Source: Ariolimax columbianus
Taxonomy: Eukaryota; Mollusca; Gastropoda; Stylommatophora; Arionidae
NCBI GenBank assembly: GCA_036924085.1
Contig: JAVGWX010000018.1
Coordinates: forward strand, 26,114,563-26,178,562
DNA length: 64,000 nucleotides
Direction of reading: 5' to 3'
Part shown: in pieces, positions 20,835-34,900 of the stretch
How the letters are laid out: each line of letters opens with the position of its first letter
Position numbering within the stretch: the first letter of the stretch is position 1
Position numbers and translations under genes: made by a program
The notes under the pieces: generated by a model
Database searches by the model: none
Seen by the model: only the letters and a program-made list of their open reading frames with translations
What the model was told of the DNA's origin: nothing

Positions 20835-21530
20835 AGCATGAGGTATACTCAAAAAGTAATGCCCCACATTTTGTTTCCCATGCCAGAATGAAGACAGCAA
20901 ATTCAAAATTTACAGGTTGCAGCACTACATGTGCATAATTGCATGGTCTTCCGACAGATAGTTCTGCTGTAGTAGTCTGATAAAATGGTGGCTGTGTGTG
21001 ATTTGTGTTATAAATAACAAGCTTTTACTGAAATCTTGGTGGTAGAGAAAGAAAGTGTGGGTAACATTTCCACATGTCTGTGTGCTGTGCATGGAAGTTG
21101 TGCAGACGATAGAAGCACTATTCAGAAAGTTAAAATTTCAGGAAGTGGAGAGACAGAGCTGCATGATTGGCTGTGGTCTGGGCACCTATCTACAGTTTGG
21201 TTTGTCTGTGGTCTTTCATCTCCCCTATAGTTCTGATCAAGCGCCCTGTAACTTTTATCTTTTTTGGCCCACTTAAGAATGCACTGCCCTAGACAAGCTT
21301 TGAAGTGGACATGAGCATGATTTGTGCAGTGAGAAAATGGCTACGTGAACAGGAAATGAACGGGTACAGAAAAGACGTGCATGCTCTTGTTTTGTGCTGG
21401 CATATGGCTAAATAAGTGGGTGGATATTATGTGAAAAAATAGTATGTGTAAAGGAAACAGCGCTTGGTATACACACTCAGAAACCACATTTTTATAGGCT
21501 CATTTTAAGGAGTTACTTTTTAAACTTAGC
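20835..21530 (+). mobile_element. Decayed mariner-family element with internal deletion
   Basis: The left end TACTCAAAAAGTAATGCC and the antisense of the right end (AGTTTAAAAAGTAACTCC, ~21512) form imperfect inverted ends. Inside, frames read HLPYSSDQAPCNFYLFWP, equivalent to the HPPYSPDLAP-DFFLF block holding the third catalytic Asp, then CAVRKWLREQEMNGYRKDVH, a mariner transposase C-terminus. The first two catalytic blocks are missing. Confidence 0.7.
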
Positions 21531-21539
21531 TGCTGTTAC

Positions 21540-22735
21540 TGATTTTATATTAGTATATTTACTTATAACAATAAACTCAAGTGTTATGTGTCAAAATATG
21601 CAAAAAATGAAAGACCTATTATATGAACATAGTTAAACATATAAACAGTTTCAAATATTTATGAAAGATATTTAAAGATTGGAATAGATCAAATGTAAAT
21701 TTACAAAATAGAACAAATGAATATTGCACTTAAAATTAATATTTAAATCATTAAGGAACATCAAAACTTCTAAATTCAGGATTATTGTAGAGTATATTCA
21801 TTTTCACAGAAGTTATGAAAGTTTTATGTGTGTTTTGTTTTAAATAAACATTCTGAACGCATTTTGAAATGGGCTGTCACAATAGGAACAAAAATTATAA
21901 TTTACAAATGTTCTACACTTTTTATTTTAGTATTTATATTTCATATTTTAAAAATAAAACTAAATATTGATGGAATTATCAGGTGCACTTGATCTTTCGT
22001 ATCTAAGTTCGGATATGTCTCGATGTTCTACTTGTTATTGGAACGTTATTTATTACTCTAGTAGCTTCTCTACTATATCTAGAACTAGGTCCAGCCAGAG
22101 GAGACACCTAGATGTCTTCAGAATCTGACGAACTACTATAACTATTTCGAATACGAACTATCACAATTTTCTAATACAATCCATGAATGCATAAGTGATG
22201 ATGCTTGCTTGGCCAAAAATCTTTGCTTGCGATCATTTGTGTTTGAAGCCATTTCTCTGAGAAAAAATGTAATGTTTACCAAAAAACAGCTTACAATTAT
22301 GTCAATAGAACAGATCCGCTTAAAAACAATGGACACGTGGTCTCACACGAGGTACACAAGAAATAGTGATGCAAATGTCTAGTGTTTATATGATTGGGCA
22401 AAAATTTGGCAGACTGTCTAAATCTTCGTATATAAAGTGTGTTTAAGAATCAATGGTTGTCTGGTTTCTCAGGAGGAGTCCTGTGAAAAAGAGCGAAGGA
22501 AATGGTTCCCAAGGGGAAGTCTCGGTTACTAAACTTCAAGTTATACTGTGAATTAATAATACACTGTGAATAAATAGTTTCATTTAAAAACATTGCGAGG
22601 CACTATTTTCTGAGCAACCCTCATATTACCCATAAATGATTTAATTGCACAAGAATGTATCATGTTCGCTTGAAAATAATTTTAAAACAAAAATAAGGAA
22701 AAAACAAACTCAAACTGGAAACAATAAAAATTGAA
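21540..22735. other. AT-rich downstream region of the F-BAR gene
   Basis: No transposon or gene recognised, apart from GAGGCACTATTTTCTGAGCA (~22595), which resembles a mariner terminus. AATAAA on the minus strand (TTTATT on plus) occurs near 22048 and 21918, and could serve as a poly(A) signal for the gene ending at 22740. Confidence 0.35.
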
Positions 22736-22739
22736 TACT

Positions 22740-22900
22740 CTATTTCCTTAAAAATGTGGGCAATGCGATGCCAGATTTAGAAACAGTTGATGTGGCAGGT
22801 ACATTTTCAGCAATCTTTAATTCCTCAATTGTGCAGTATGTATTACTGTTGTCATTGCCAGGTGTCAATATTTCCATGTAGTGTCTGAACACAAAAGGTT
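22740..22900 (-). CDS. F-BAR gene exon 11 (residues 288-340 and stop)
   Basis: Acceptor TTTTTCAG. Completes Glu288, then PFVFRHYMEILTPG and a 38-residue unstructured tail ending PTFLRK before TAG at 22742-22740. The P-V-Y-YY-like start equals the residues after the F-BAR domain in PSTPIP. No SH3 follows. Confidence 0.8.
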
Positions 22901-25900
22901 CTGAAAAATGATAATACAAATAAGAAGAGCTGTAATAAAAGTGAATATCAAATATATATGAAGACATATATAGATTTATGCTGGTTTTATGTTCACTATG
23001 CCAAAAAAACAACAATAGCATTTGTTGCGACCAAATGATCTTCTTTAACAGGGACTATGGACACACATACAAATTTACGGGATATAAACATGCTGGAAAG
23101 GATAAAAAAAAGATCAACAAAACTGATGGTGGGTTTCCAGAATTATAGTTATGAGGAAAGACTGGTCTACAGAGTCTAGAAAAGAGAAGAATTCGAAGTG
23201 ATTTAATGCAGATTTATAAGATAATCAAAGGAAAGGATAAATTAGACTATAGCAAGCTTTTCTAAATACAGCTGCCTACAAGAACAAAAGAGCAGTTACA
23301 AATTAATTAAAAAAAAGGTCCAGAATAAATACCTGAAAATATTTCTTCAATCGGAGAGTGGTGAATGCTTAGAGTGCATTGCTACAAGAAATAGTACACG
23401 CAGGGTCAATTAACGCATTCAAGAATAGAGTGGATGCGCATAGGTATTTTTAGATCAAGTGAATGTAAAATAAACTGATTGTATACAGGTTCTACAGAGT
23501 CTTCTAAACCCGTACAAAGACATTAAGTTAAGTTAAGTATATCTAATTAATCTAATGTAGAAAAATGTACAGAAATCAACACTGGTAGATCCAATATGGA
23601 ATATAAATACATGATGGGAGAGAACAATATTATGAAGATAGAAAAGCAAAGGGAACTAGCGGTTATAACAGATCCTACAGGTAAGGTGAGTGAGCAAGTC
23701 CAGGTAGCAGTGAAACAGGTAAATGTTTATTTTATTGGTTAGTGATGATGTTCGGCTAGAAAACTATTACTTGAATCTGTGTCTTAGGTTGTGTAAAATG
23801 ATGACATTTGGACATTTCTTGTTCTGTTTCTGTCTAGTACTCAACATAGTACAGAAGCGCAGAAAGAATGCAGGTAACCTATATTTTTAGCTTTTGAGCT
23901 TTTTGGGCTTAACTTTTTATACCAATAAAATAACATTTTCTTAATAAAAAGCAGTACTTTTACAATCTCACAAATAATTTCTTTGTTAACATTTCTCAAG
24001 TCTCTATACAAATGTTTTATTACTTAAAAAAAATAATGTATTCCTTTCTTTAACATAAATTGTAATGTATTATTGTTTTTATATACAAATTGGTTGCTAA
24101 ATGAACATTTTGATTAGGTGCCTTAAATTCATTGCCTGCCAGAACTATTGTGTGACCCCCAATCTTAATGGCAATGTTATGTAAGCAATAATAGAGGTTG
24201 AGGAAAATAAGCAATTCACAAAAAAGATGGAATATCAATTGTTCAAAAAGAGAAGCAATAATTATTATAGAAGAGAAAACAAAGATTAATTGTGAAACAC
24301 AGGTAGAAGTTAAAACAAAGGTCAGGATAGTTTCATAACAGATACTACTTCAGAGATAGTTTTAGTGACTGCATTGTACCAGGTCGTCAGTTCTTCTGAG
24401 ATTGGTTGACCCGGATCAAGATGCTGAGCAGTGAATGAGCTGCAGTGGTCAGCGACCCATAGCTGACTGCTAGCATCAGAGCCAGCAAAACAGAGCAGCC
24501 AAGACCCTTCTAGACCTCCACGAGGTGATCCTGGTTAATAGGCTGCAACAGAACAAGCTGGCTAAGGAGAAGGGATGGAAGAGGGAAGGCTAACCCAGAA
24601 CCCAAAAATGTCTGCTGCTGAAGACGGATGTATTGGACCGAAAGGTTCAAATATCACAGTCAAGCTGTAAACCATTTCGTTCTTCGGACTACATCCTGGT
24701 ACTTGCAAAGCCCTGTTCAGGGCTTAGTAGCGAGAGACTGAGAATGAACGCAGAAGAAGGGTGACCAATTCATTTCCTTGTCATCGTGCCTTCTCTTTAT
24801 GGTAATCTGATGTTTGTCAAGACCAGAGACTCAACTTGGTTCTTTTGCTGTAGAAGACAGGCTCTCTGCGTCCTATCTGTCACTCAGACAGATGTCCAAG
24901 GTTGAAAGCCAAAAAAGTGTACAACTACAATGATAAATGATGCAAGTTGTAGAACTGTTTTATATCGGTAAAATAACAGAAAAGCCATGTATTGATCAGT
25001 TTTTTCTTCAAATAGGCATGCAGGTTTTATAGTGGCAGAACCTTTGTTGTTTGCAAATATCTACAATCAGTAGATTACTATTTTGTGCGCCCTGAAAAGG
25101 ATGTTAAGGAGAGGGCTTGCAGTAGCTATCCTCACATCCCGAGCGTGCTGATGAAGGAGGGTCGAGGTCCTCCAGGAGGTTGTGTTATGCTTAGCTTCAT
25201 CTGCATGTCATTCACTACTACGGGGATCACGTCAATCCCTCACCTTGTTAGTCAGGCTGCCATGAAAACAGCATGTTTCTAGAAATGGCTACGAGGAAGC
25301 CAAGTTAAGGGTCTTTTCCAGTATGTTTTGCCTGAACCTGACTAACATGTCTGATCAGTATATTTTACCTGACCAGACGTTAGTCTTCCTTCCCTGGCAG
25401 GATCTTTAAATCAACACAAGTTTCTTAATAGTCTGGGATCAAGATGCTGAGCAGTGCATGAGCTGTAGTGATCAGCGACCCAAAGTCCTCCACGTGGTGA
25501 TCCTGGATAACAGGGCAGACTGGCTAAGAAGAAGGGATTGAAGAGGGAAGGCTAGCCCGGTACCCAAAAGTACTATGCTGAAGTTGGATGTGTTGGACCA
25601 AAAGGTGTAAATATCGCAGTTTAAGCTGTAAACTATGACACACCGCATGTTCTCAGGACAACATTGTGCTACTTGCAAAGCCGTATCAGGGCTTGATAGC
25701 AGGCGTTTGAGAATGAGTGGCGAAGATTGAGGAGTCTGGCAACCTTTAATAAAATTATCAGAAATAGGAACGAATATAGACAAAAAAGGGTTGATTGTAA
25801 ATTTTGTAGAGAATAAGACAGGTGTACTAAATTATTCATACAATTACCTGGATGACGATTTCCTGTCCTAGCTTCCTGTATAAATGCTTGGATGTCTGAA

Positions 25901-28900
25901 ACTATGTCACACTTCTCAAGGATTTCTCTCACAGATTCGCTGCTCTAGATGAATAAAATAAATAGAAATGATAGTCACTATAAAAGCTGCCGCAGTCTGG
26001 GATATCTATCAGATCAGGCCTTCTTAACATTCTAAAGATAGAGAAATCCTTTTATAAAAACCCCAACAAAATTTTACATCTACAGTTACGTTAGTGTGAT
26101 GTCTCAAAACATGCATTATAGAAACTTGGTGAAAGCAAACAACCTTGTTGTATCCCCATTCTTACTAAAACTGGATCTGTTAGTCCTTGATTGAATGAAA
26201 TAATCACCTTTTGATTGTTATACAGGTTCTATGGGACAGTGTGAGCTAGTGGTTGAGTAACACGGCTCACAAGCCAAAGGTGCTGGGTTCGCTCCCCATC
26301 ATAACACCGGCTGTTACCCCGGGGAAGCAAATCCTTAAAAATTACAGGAAGAAGCAGACCCTTACATAAAATGCATGCTGAAGTCAGATGCAGTGGACTG
26401 ACAGGCGCAAAATAAAAACATTGTGCCTTGGGGAATAGAAAAATAAGGCAAACGCAAAAAAATATTTTAAAATACAGGCTCTGGATTAACCTAATAATTG
26501 ACTGCTCTATTTGTTGCAACATCTGAACAAGGTTTATTCTAGGGGGATTCGATCAAAGGCTTTCTTGTAGGCAATAAAGCGGATAAATAGTGGTCATCCT
26601 TGATCGATCATTCTTTCTGCGAGAAGCTACAATAATCCAATGGCCCCCTGTGTATCTCTGGGCTTGTGAAATCCATACTGGTTATCTTTTAGCACCTCCT
26701 CTTATCTTCTAATCTATTCTCTCCTTAATTATCATTAGTAAAATTTTAGATGCAAGTAGTTTTAAGCTTATCGTTTGGAATTGGTTGATAAACAAATGAT
26801 AGTGAATGAGTAGATTTATGAAGAAACAGAAACATGAAAGTAATGGACGATGCAAAGAGGATTTTCCAGCAACCCAGGTTCACATCAGATGCAATACATT
26901 TGGTCCAGGTGAGGCAACTCAGCTTCCCACAACGTTCGTCAGAGTACAAGTAGATTGATAACCAACACTAACTAACCATGGAGGAATGAAATAATAAAGG
27001 TTGATTAAGAAAGAAACAGATGGTAAGGATTACCATTGGATTACTTGATAAACATAATTTGAACGAGTTAAAAAGCTGTTGGTTACCTATTATTGTTAAA
27101 GAAACTATCAGCAGCAGAACTGTTTTTTAATGGCTGTGAGAAACAGGTTACCATATGGCACATTTTGGATTGATTTGATTGACTGTGTTAGGATACTTTA
27201 ATGAATAATTTCTAATTTTAAATATGACACAAAGCCACACAAGAAATGAGAAAATAAATATATATTACACAATTTATAATTGCAAAGAAAATGGAGAAGA
27301 GGACTGAAGCCTTGGAAATGTGGGTCTTCATCAGATTTTTTTGGGAAAAATAGGAAAACAAATAGTGAGGTCCTGGAACAATTGAAGACGGAGAAGATGT
27401 TTTTGAAGGAAATAAAAATCATAAAAACAAAATATTTTTGTCGTGTCAAAAGCCATGACAGTCTGCTGAAGGTAATATTGGAGGAAAGAGAGGAGAGCAG
27501 GAGAGCCAGAGAAAGAGATGGACAGACAACATCAAGATGTGGTTGGGACACAGTTTAACTGAGTGTAATAACCTGGCAACGGGTCAGAGACAGCTGAAGA
27601 TCTATTACTGCCAACCTTCGCTGTGGATATGGCACTTGATGATGATAATGAATAGCAAAATGTTGTAGAGATCAAATCTTGTAGAACATGACCATGAAAT
27701 GAGCACACGTAACGGTCAAAACCTATACAAGTTTCAAGAATCCATTTGAGGGTTATACGTTTTATCATCTGAAGCTGACATTTATGAATGTAGGCCATAT
27801 TCTTAGATTAGTAAGTACATGGTGGTTTGAAAGAAGAGCAATGGATAGTAAGAGATGACCGAGGATGGTTGAGCTTGGGACTAGAAACTATAAACCACAA
27901 GAAAAAGTACACAAACACAAATATTGTAAATAATACAAAAACATCAATTTAGTTTGCTGGGTCACAATATGAGACATGAAAGTTTTTTACAGAAGATACT
28001 AGAGAGCAAAATTTATGGGAAGAGAGGATGGAAGTAACCAAGACTTGCCTTTACATCTTAGGCATGCAGGGACATTAAAATATGAACCTATGCTGAAATG
28101 AAGAGAGCTGCAGAGGACAGGGTCAAATGGAGAGACATACTCAGACAACCTTACAACCAGTCTCAGGACTGATCAACCAGAGGACAGGGTGGAGAGACAT
28201 ACTCAGACAACCTTACAACCAGTCTCAGGACTGATCAACTAGAGGACAGGGTCAAATGGAGAGACATAGTCAGACAACCTTACAACCAGTCTCAGGACTG
28301 ATCAACCAGAGGACAGGGTCAAATGGAGAGACATACTCAGACAACCTTACAACCAGTCTCAGGACTGATCAACCAGAGGACAGGGTGGAGAGACATAATC
28401 AGACAACCTTACAACCAGTCTCAGGACTGATCAACTAGAGGACAGGATCAAATGGAGAGACATAGTCAGACAACCTTACAACCAGTCTCAGGACTGATAA
28501 ACCAGAGGACAGGGTCAAATGGAGAGACATACTCAGACAACCTTACAACCAGTCTCAGGACTGATCAACCAGAGGACAGGGTCAAATGGAGAGACATACT
28601 CAGACAACCTTACAACCAGTCTCAGGACTGATCAACCAGAGGACAGGGTCAAATGGAGAGGCATACTCAGACAACCTTACAACCAGTCTCAGGACTGATC
28701 AACTAGAGGACAGGGTCGAATGGAGAGACATACTCAGACAACCTTACAACCAGTCTCAGAACTGATCAACCAGATGATGATGATGATTCCAGGGCAAAAT
28801 AGAAGTGATGGAATAAGCTAAATCAAGTAAACTTATGAAAAATTGGCAGCTAGGTTTATATATATATATATATACATATACATGAATGTGTGGACGTACT

Positions 28901-31900
28901 TACATTATCTAAATCTAAAGCAAGTGTTGAATTCATGTTTACTGTGACCCACAGCTGCTGCCTTAAATAGTTGAGCCTTTTCTCATCAAGAGTCTGTATG
29001 GACTAAAACAGAAGATAAGGTGTTTAATAGAATTAGATCAAGATAAAAAAGACCAAGATCAAGTAGAAAAACAGCACAAATAATTATTTATGTTTTTAAA
29101 AAGCATAATGAGAAATGTCATTATAAAAATATTTTGCATCAAGTAATTTTAAAAAGAAATTTCAGTATGGTGATTTTCAATTGCAACAGTCGGCTGGAAA
29201 AAAATATAGCATTTATGAATGGAGTTGCTTGCTGAGACAGTGTAGGGTACAGGCTGGGTTTATCCCTACCTCCCTTCCTGATATAAGAGTCAACTACAGG
29301 ATGATAAATAAAATGATAAATATAATTAGTCATGTCCTGAATTGGAACCCCTAGGAAAGAAAAGAGTGGGTAGGTGGGAAGCCCAAACAGCATATGGCAA
29401 AGAATGGCGAGAGCATGGCAGATGGAGTCAGATGGGATGGAGCTAAAATAGAAGACCAAGAGATTGGTGGAGAGCATCATTTATTGCAACCTTACGTTTC
29501 AAGAGAAATGAGAAGGGTTGAATGATGCATGACAGTATCATTATCTACAATTTCTATCATTGTCATCCACATTATAATAATGATGATGATCTACTATAAC
29601 TATTACTTCTGAATTTATTCCCATTGCTGCCATCCACCAAGATTTAGAGGACTGAGGAATAAAGATCACTTGTCCCCACAGTTTATTCCAGAACTAAGAT
29701 ATGCAGATTTTTTGATTTTTTTTTGCATTCGCCTTATTTATCTATTCCCCAAGGCGTGTGTGCGTTACACTGTGGTTTTTATTTTGCGCCTGTCGGCCCA
29801 GTGCATCCGACTTCAGCATGCATTTTATGTAAGGGTCTGCTTCCTCCTGCATTTTCTAAGGGTTTGCTTCCCCGGGGTAACGGCCGGTGCTGTGATGGGG
29901 ATCGAACCCAGCACCTTTTGGTTGTGAGCCGTGCCACTTAACCACTAGGCCACGCCGTCCCCGATATGCAGATGATACAGTTACGTTCTTAAACAGCATT
30001 GAGGGCCTGGTACAATTGCTTACGTCCGTTCAGAAGCACAGTGAAGATCATAATTTTTTCCTGAACATAAAAAAACCCAAAGATAATATCCATTGGCACA
30101 CAGACCTCAATCCAAGATCACTAATGGTAATGAAGAAATTGAACACGTGGATTACTTTGAATATCTTGGCTCTTTGATAACAAATGATGGTGAGTGTGCA
30201 AGGGAAATAAGGAGACAATTGTCTATAGCGGTGCAGAAACTGAATAGTAGACACAAGACTAAGAAAGAATTAAAATTGAAGATCCTCAGAACATGCGTAT
30301 TCCTGGTGATAATGTAAGATACGAGACATGGACCATCACACAAATTTTAAGAAAGAAGATTGGGGCTTTCAAGATAAAATGCTACAGAAGAATCCTCAAA
30401 ATACCTTGGGGAAAGAAAATAACAAATAAAGGCATCCTGCAATAACTGAGTGTTGAAGACAAATGGCTTATAAACGAAGTTGTGTCTCAGAAACTTAGGT
30501 TTATCTGCCACATCAAGCCCCATGATGGACTGGAAAAAGGAGTTCTAGAGGGCACTGTTCCAGGATAATGAGGCAGAGGTCGACCAAGACGTAGATGTAC
30601 AACAGACATTAAGGACACCCTGAACATGAACACGGTGCAGGCGAGTAGACTGACTGCTGATTGAGTTTCTTATTGAATGGCTGTGATGAGAGCGACGCTC
30701 TCCCAAGGACACGCTTCATGATGATGATGTCCCCACAGTTGCCAAGCACTATGTAGGCTAGGCTTTTATTTGACCTCTGATAGAAAAAACAAACCATTGT
30801 CCTACTGAGGTTTTGAACACACGTCCTCATGGTCAAAAGACCAACATCTAAACCCCTAAGCTAGCTGCTCCTCAATGATGATCATCATCATTATTACTAA
30901 TTTAATGCATATCTCACCTGACACACTGAAGTCATATCTCTTTCCCAGGCAGTTCTAGAGTTTTCCAGCACATTCACTGCATTTTTGTAGGCAGATTCTG
31001 GAGAAGATGCATAGATAAATGGCTACAACCAGTCCCTGGAGCTTCATTGTTGAACTTATACAAAGCTAAGATAGACTTGGAAAACTAAGATTTATGCACA
31101 TCATGTAGGGTAAAAGTTCAAATAAATAATCTGAAACCTCCAGGGAAAGTGAAATAGGGAGAACAAAACATACAACGGGAGATAAGTCCTTGAGACAGAT
31201 ATAAAAGAGATAAGGAAGATGGAGAGGGAGAGCTGGAACAGTTTGTTCAGGACAGGAGAACTTGGCATGTATTTGGTAAAGACATGTGCCCCACAGTTTT
31301 CATTAATTGAGTATAACATCTCAGGCTGACCACTGCTTTAAAAAAATATTCAAGTTAATATTAACAAATTTTGTGAAGAAGAAGATAATATTCAAGCAGT
31401 ATATGTAATGACTAGTGTCTAATTATGTTTTGTAATAAAGACGCCAGTTAAAATAGTTTCTTAAAAATATATTACCAGCTTTGTCAGCATCTTCTTCAGC
31501 TTTTACAAATTTGCTCTTTGCCTGCAGAAGAACAAGTTAAATAGCAGTTAGTAGTAATATATGAAGAAAACTTTAATTATAATTTCTCTCATTTACAACA
31601 AATAAAATAACTATCTTCCATCTTTATATTTAACAAAACATAAGTAAAAAAAAAAAGACAGATGAATTTTTTAACACTACATACACTTAAAATTAAATCA
31701 GTTGGTCACAAATATTGCTATAGCCTGGGGTGGAGTGGAGGGCATGCTGTCTAATCCAATTAAAAGCTTCCATTGCATGCTTCCAAAATAACCTCTGACA
31801 TCAAAGTCCAACTTCTGGCCTTCATGTGGCACACCTATTTCTACAAATAGGAGAATAAAAGGAAGACTAATGTCTGGTCAGGCAAAACATACTGATCAGA

Positions 31901-34900
31901 CATGTTAGTCAGGGTCAGGCAAAATATACTGGCCAAGACCCCCACCTCAGCTTCCTTGCAGCCTTTCCTGGAAACGGGCTGTTTTCATGACAGCCTGGCT
32001 ACCAAGGTGAGGGATCGATGTGATCCCCGTAGTAGTGAGCAACCAGCAGATGAAGTCAAGCATAGCACAACCGTTTGGAGTAGCCTGGTCCATCTTCATT
32101 AGCACGCTAAGATGTGAGGAAAGATACGACAATCTGTCACTTAACATCCTTTTCAGGACGCACAAAAGAGTAATCCTATTCATTGTGGGCATTCAACACA
32201 AACAGGAGAAGAGTGATAGATGAGAGAACATCTGGCACACCACACTAAAATCAGATATAAGTTTTGGGTATATCAGACTTGAAATGCAGCTGGAACCAAG
32301 ATGGAGCAGTCCATGAGCTGAGAGTAGCCAGCGACTCATAGATGGCTGCCTGCATCAGGGTCAGCGAACCTTAGCTGACCAAGACCTCATTCAGCCTTCA
32401 CGTGGCGGCCCTGGAAACTGGCTGCACCAGTTACTAGTAATGTCTGGCAGCCTTACCTATAGTGTACTCAGGCCAAGGACTAGATATTGCACAGTGGGAA
32501 GGCAAACCCAGTACTCAAAAGTGTTAGCTGAAATCGGATGTGTTGGGCCGAAAGGTGCAGATATCACAGCCTGACTGTAAACTACGACACAATGTCTTTT
32601 TCAGGATGAACGTCAAAGAAGAAACCCATTAAAGAAAAGGAAAAACCACCTTCGGTCTTGCTGATGAGATACTGGTGTATCAAAGGGTATTGGAGAAAAC
32701 CAAAGATAACTCGGGTAGAAGAGAGTTGCTAGTTTAGAGGCCGCTCATCTAGGAGAACAAAAACTGACTCCAAGTCACCTGCTGCCTTGTAGGTAGAGTT
32801 GGGACAGCAAACAGCTAGGGAGATTGACTGAAAGATGTAGATATCACTTTTTAAGGGTAAAAAGGTGACACAACATAACACATGCACGCTCCAAAAATCG
32901 CCCATATTTACTATATAAATGCCATTCCATTTGAGGAGTGCCACCAGAAAGAAGAAATACCAGACTCCAAGCCTTTAAGGCACTTACCTAAGGCTACTGG
33001 TGGCTATTCTGCTGCATCTCAAAATCATAAAAGTAAGTTGGAAAGAACGAATAGTGCCAAAAATAATGAAGGAAGCAGCCATAATATCTGAATTACAACA
33101 TGATGAAGGTTGCAAAACAAACAGTTACAGACCTATCAGTTTGTTTAGCTACACAGGCTGGGAAACTGAGACGCTAGTTTGGTCAGGCACAACATACTGA
33201 CTAGGGAAGACACAATATACTGACCAAGACCACTATCTCTCTTCCATGTAGCGTTCCCTGGAAACAGACTGACTGATGAAGTGTGATCCTCATAGTAGTC
33301 AGGATCACGCAGATAAAGCCAAGCATAGCCCACCACCTGGAGGACTGCCGTCCACCTTCATCAGCATGGTTAGGATGTGAGGAAAGCTACTACAACCTAC
33401 CACTTAACACCATTTTCAGGGCACACAAAAGAATAAACTTATTGTGGACATTCAACATCAAATAACAGCTGCACAGGCAAACTGAAGGAACTACTTGAAA
33501 TACCAGACATGTGGTATCTGGAAAGTAAAAACTGGATTAAACCCCAAGATGCTGGCTTCACGTAACTGAGGTCAACGGTGGACCAACTAATACATATCAC
33601 ACAAGACATTGCAGATGCTTTCCTGGAAAAGAAACACACATTGGTAGTCTGAGTAGATATGGAGTAGTCTTTGATAAAGCAGGAAGAGTGGGAATATATA
33701 AACACTAATCAAATATGGAGTCTGTGGAGGCATGTGCAAATTGATAGGCCACTTCCTCAAAATAGATTAGCCAGAGTAAAAGTTCAGGACCACATAAGCC
33801 ATAGAATGAAAATGTAGCAGGGAGCACACCAGGGAAGTGTGCTATCATCTTCACTATTCTTAATCTTCATCAACAATATAGTGGACAAAATAACCACAGA
33901 GAGTCCCACAGCTCATTATGTACTGATGATCTGGCTTTATGGGCAGCTGTAGAAAATATTAAAATGGCAAATCACAGAATATTGGAAGCCCTAACAAGAT
34001 TTGATTAGGGGACTCAGAAATGGAAATGAAGTGAGAAGAAAACTTACACTTTAAAATAAAGCAAACAAAATTCCACTGGAACTGAAAGGGCACAAACTAC
34101 CTGAAATAAAGATCCCAGCATAACTAGGAATAACACTGGACTGCAGGCTAACATGGAAAAATCAAATTGAAAAATAGGGAGACTGAGTGGGCTAGTGGTT
34201 AAGTAAGACGGCTCACATCCTGAAGGTGCTGGGTTCGCTCCCCAATCACAGCACTGGCCATTACCCCGGGGAAGCAAACCCTTAGAAAATGCAGGAGGAA
34301 GCAGACCCTTACATAAAATGCAAGCTGATGTCGGTTGCGCTGGGCCGACAGGGGAAAAATAAAAACACAGTGCAAGGAACATCACCTTGGGGAATAGAGA
34401 AATAAGGTGAACGAACAAATAAAAAAATAAAATTGAAAAGTCTTAATAAAAAGGTAAACTGTGAATGAATATAATGACAAAATTAGCAGAAACTACATGA
34501 AATTGCTATACACAGGAAATGTTTGACCAGCTTTAGAATATAGAATATTATCCTGGGCAACAACTTCAAAATAAATACTTAGTTTTTTATTTAATTGCCT
34601 GAAATACTTTTAAAAGTTCAAAAAGTTCATTTTTGCAACAAAGTTTAGACAAATAAACACACACTTTCTCTATCTCCTTTGATGGAAGCTGCTGCGTATT
34701 CATCTCCCTAAAGCTCTGTTCAGCTGCATCTCTCTCTGTAAACTTACGGACATAGTTTTTTTCCATCTGAAACAAAAATAGATGTGATGAAGGCTAACAC
34801 ATGAAAAACAATATTTCTATTATTTCTATCAGAAAATTGTTTAGTTTTGTCTTCACTTATTCTCATTTTTCTTCATTTTTTCTAAATTATATCTCGGGGG

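Larger units (their letters stand above)
32990..34560 (+). mobile_element. LINE reverse-transcriptase relic (I/jockey type), split by X and S1
   Basis: Segments in order: IIKVSWKERIVPKIMKEAAI and KTNSYRPISLFSYTG (33020-33160); after X, WYLESKNWIKPQDAGFT-type (33510) and LIHITQDIADAFLEKKHT; then HQGSVLSSSLFLIFINNIVD (~33830) and LALWAAVENIKMANHRI; then PELLGITLDCRLTWKNQIEK-type just before S1, and LNIMTKLAETT after it. Catalytic motifs are mutated. Confidence 0.8.

Noticed and set aside
28113..28770. CRISPR-like array (regular repeats)
   Set aside because: Units are contiguous without variable spacers and match a LINE 3' end in a eukaryotic genome.
33439..33705. Minus ORF of 88 codons
   Set aside because: Antisense of the I/jockey RT relic.
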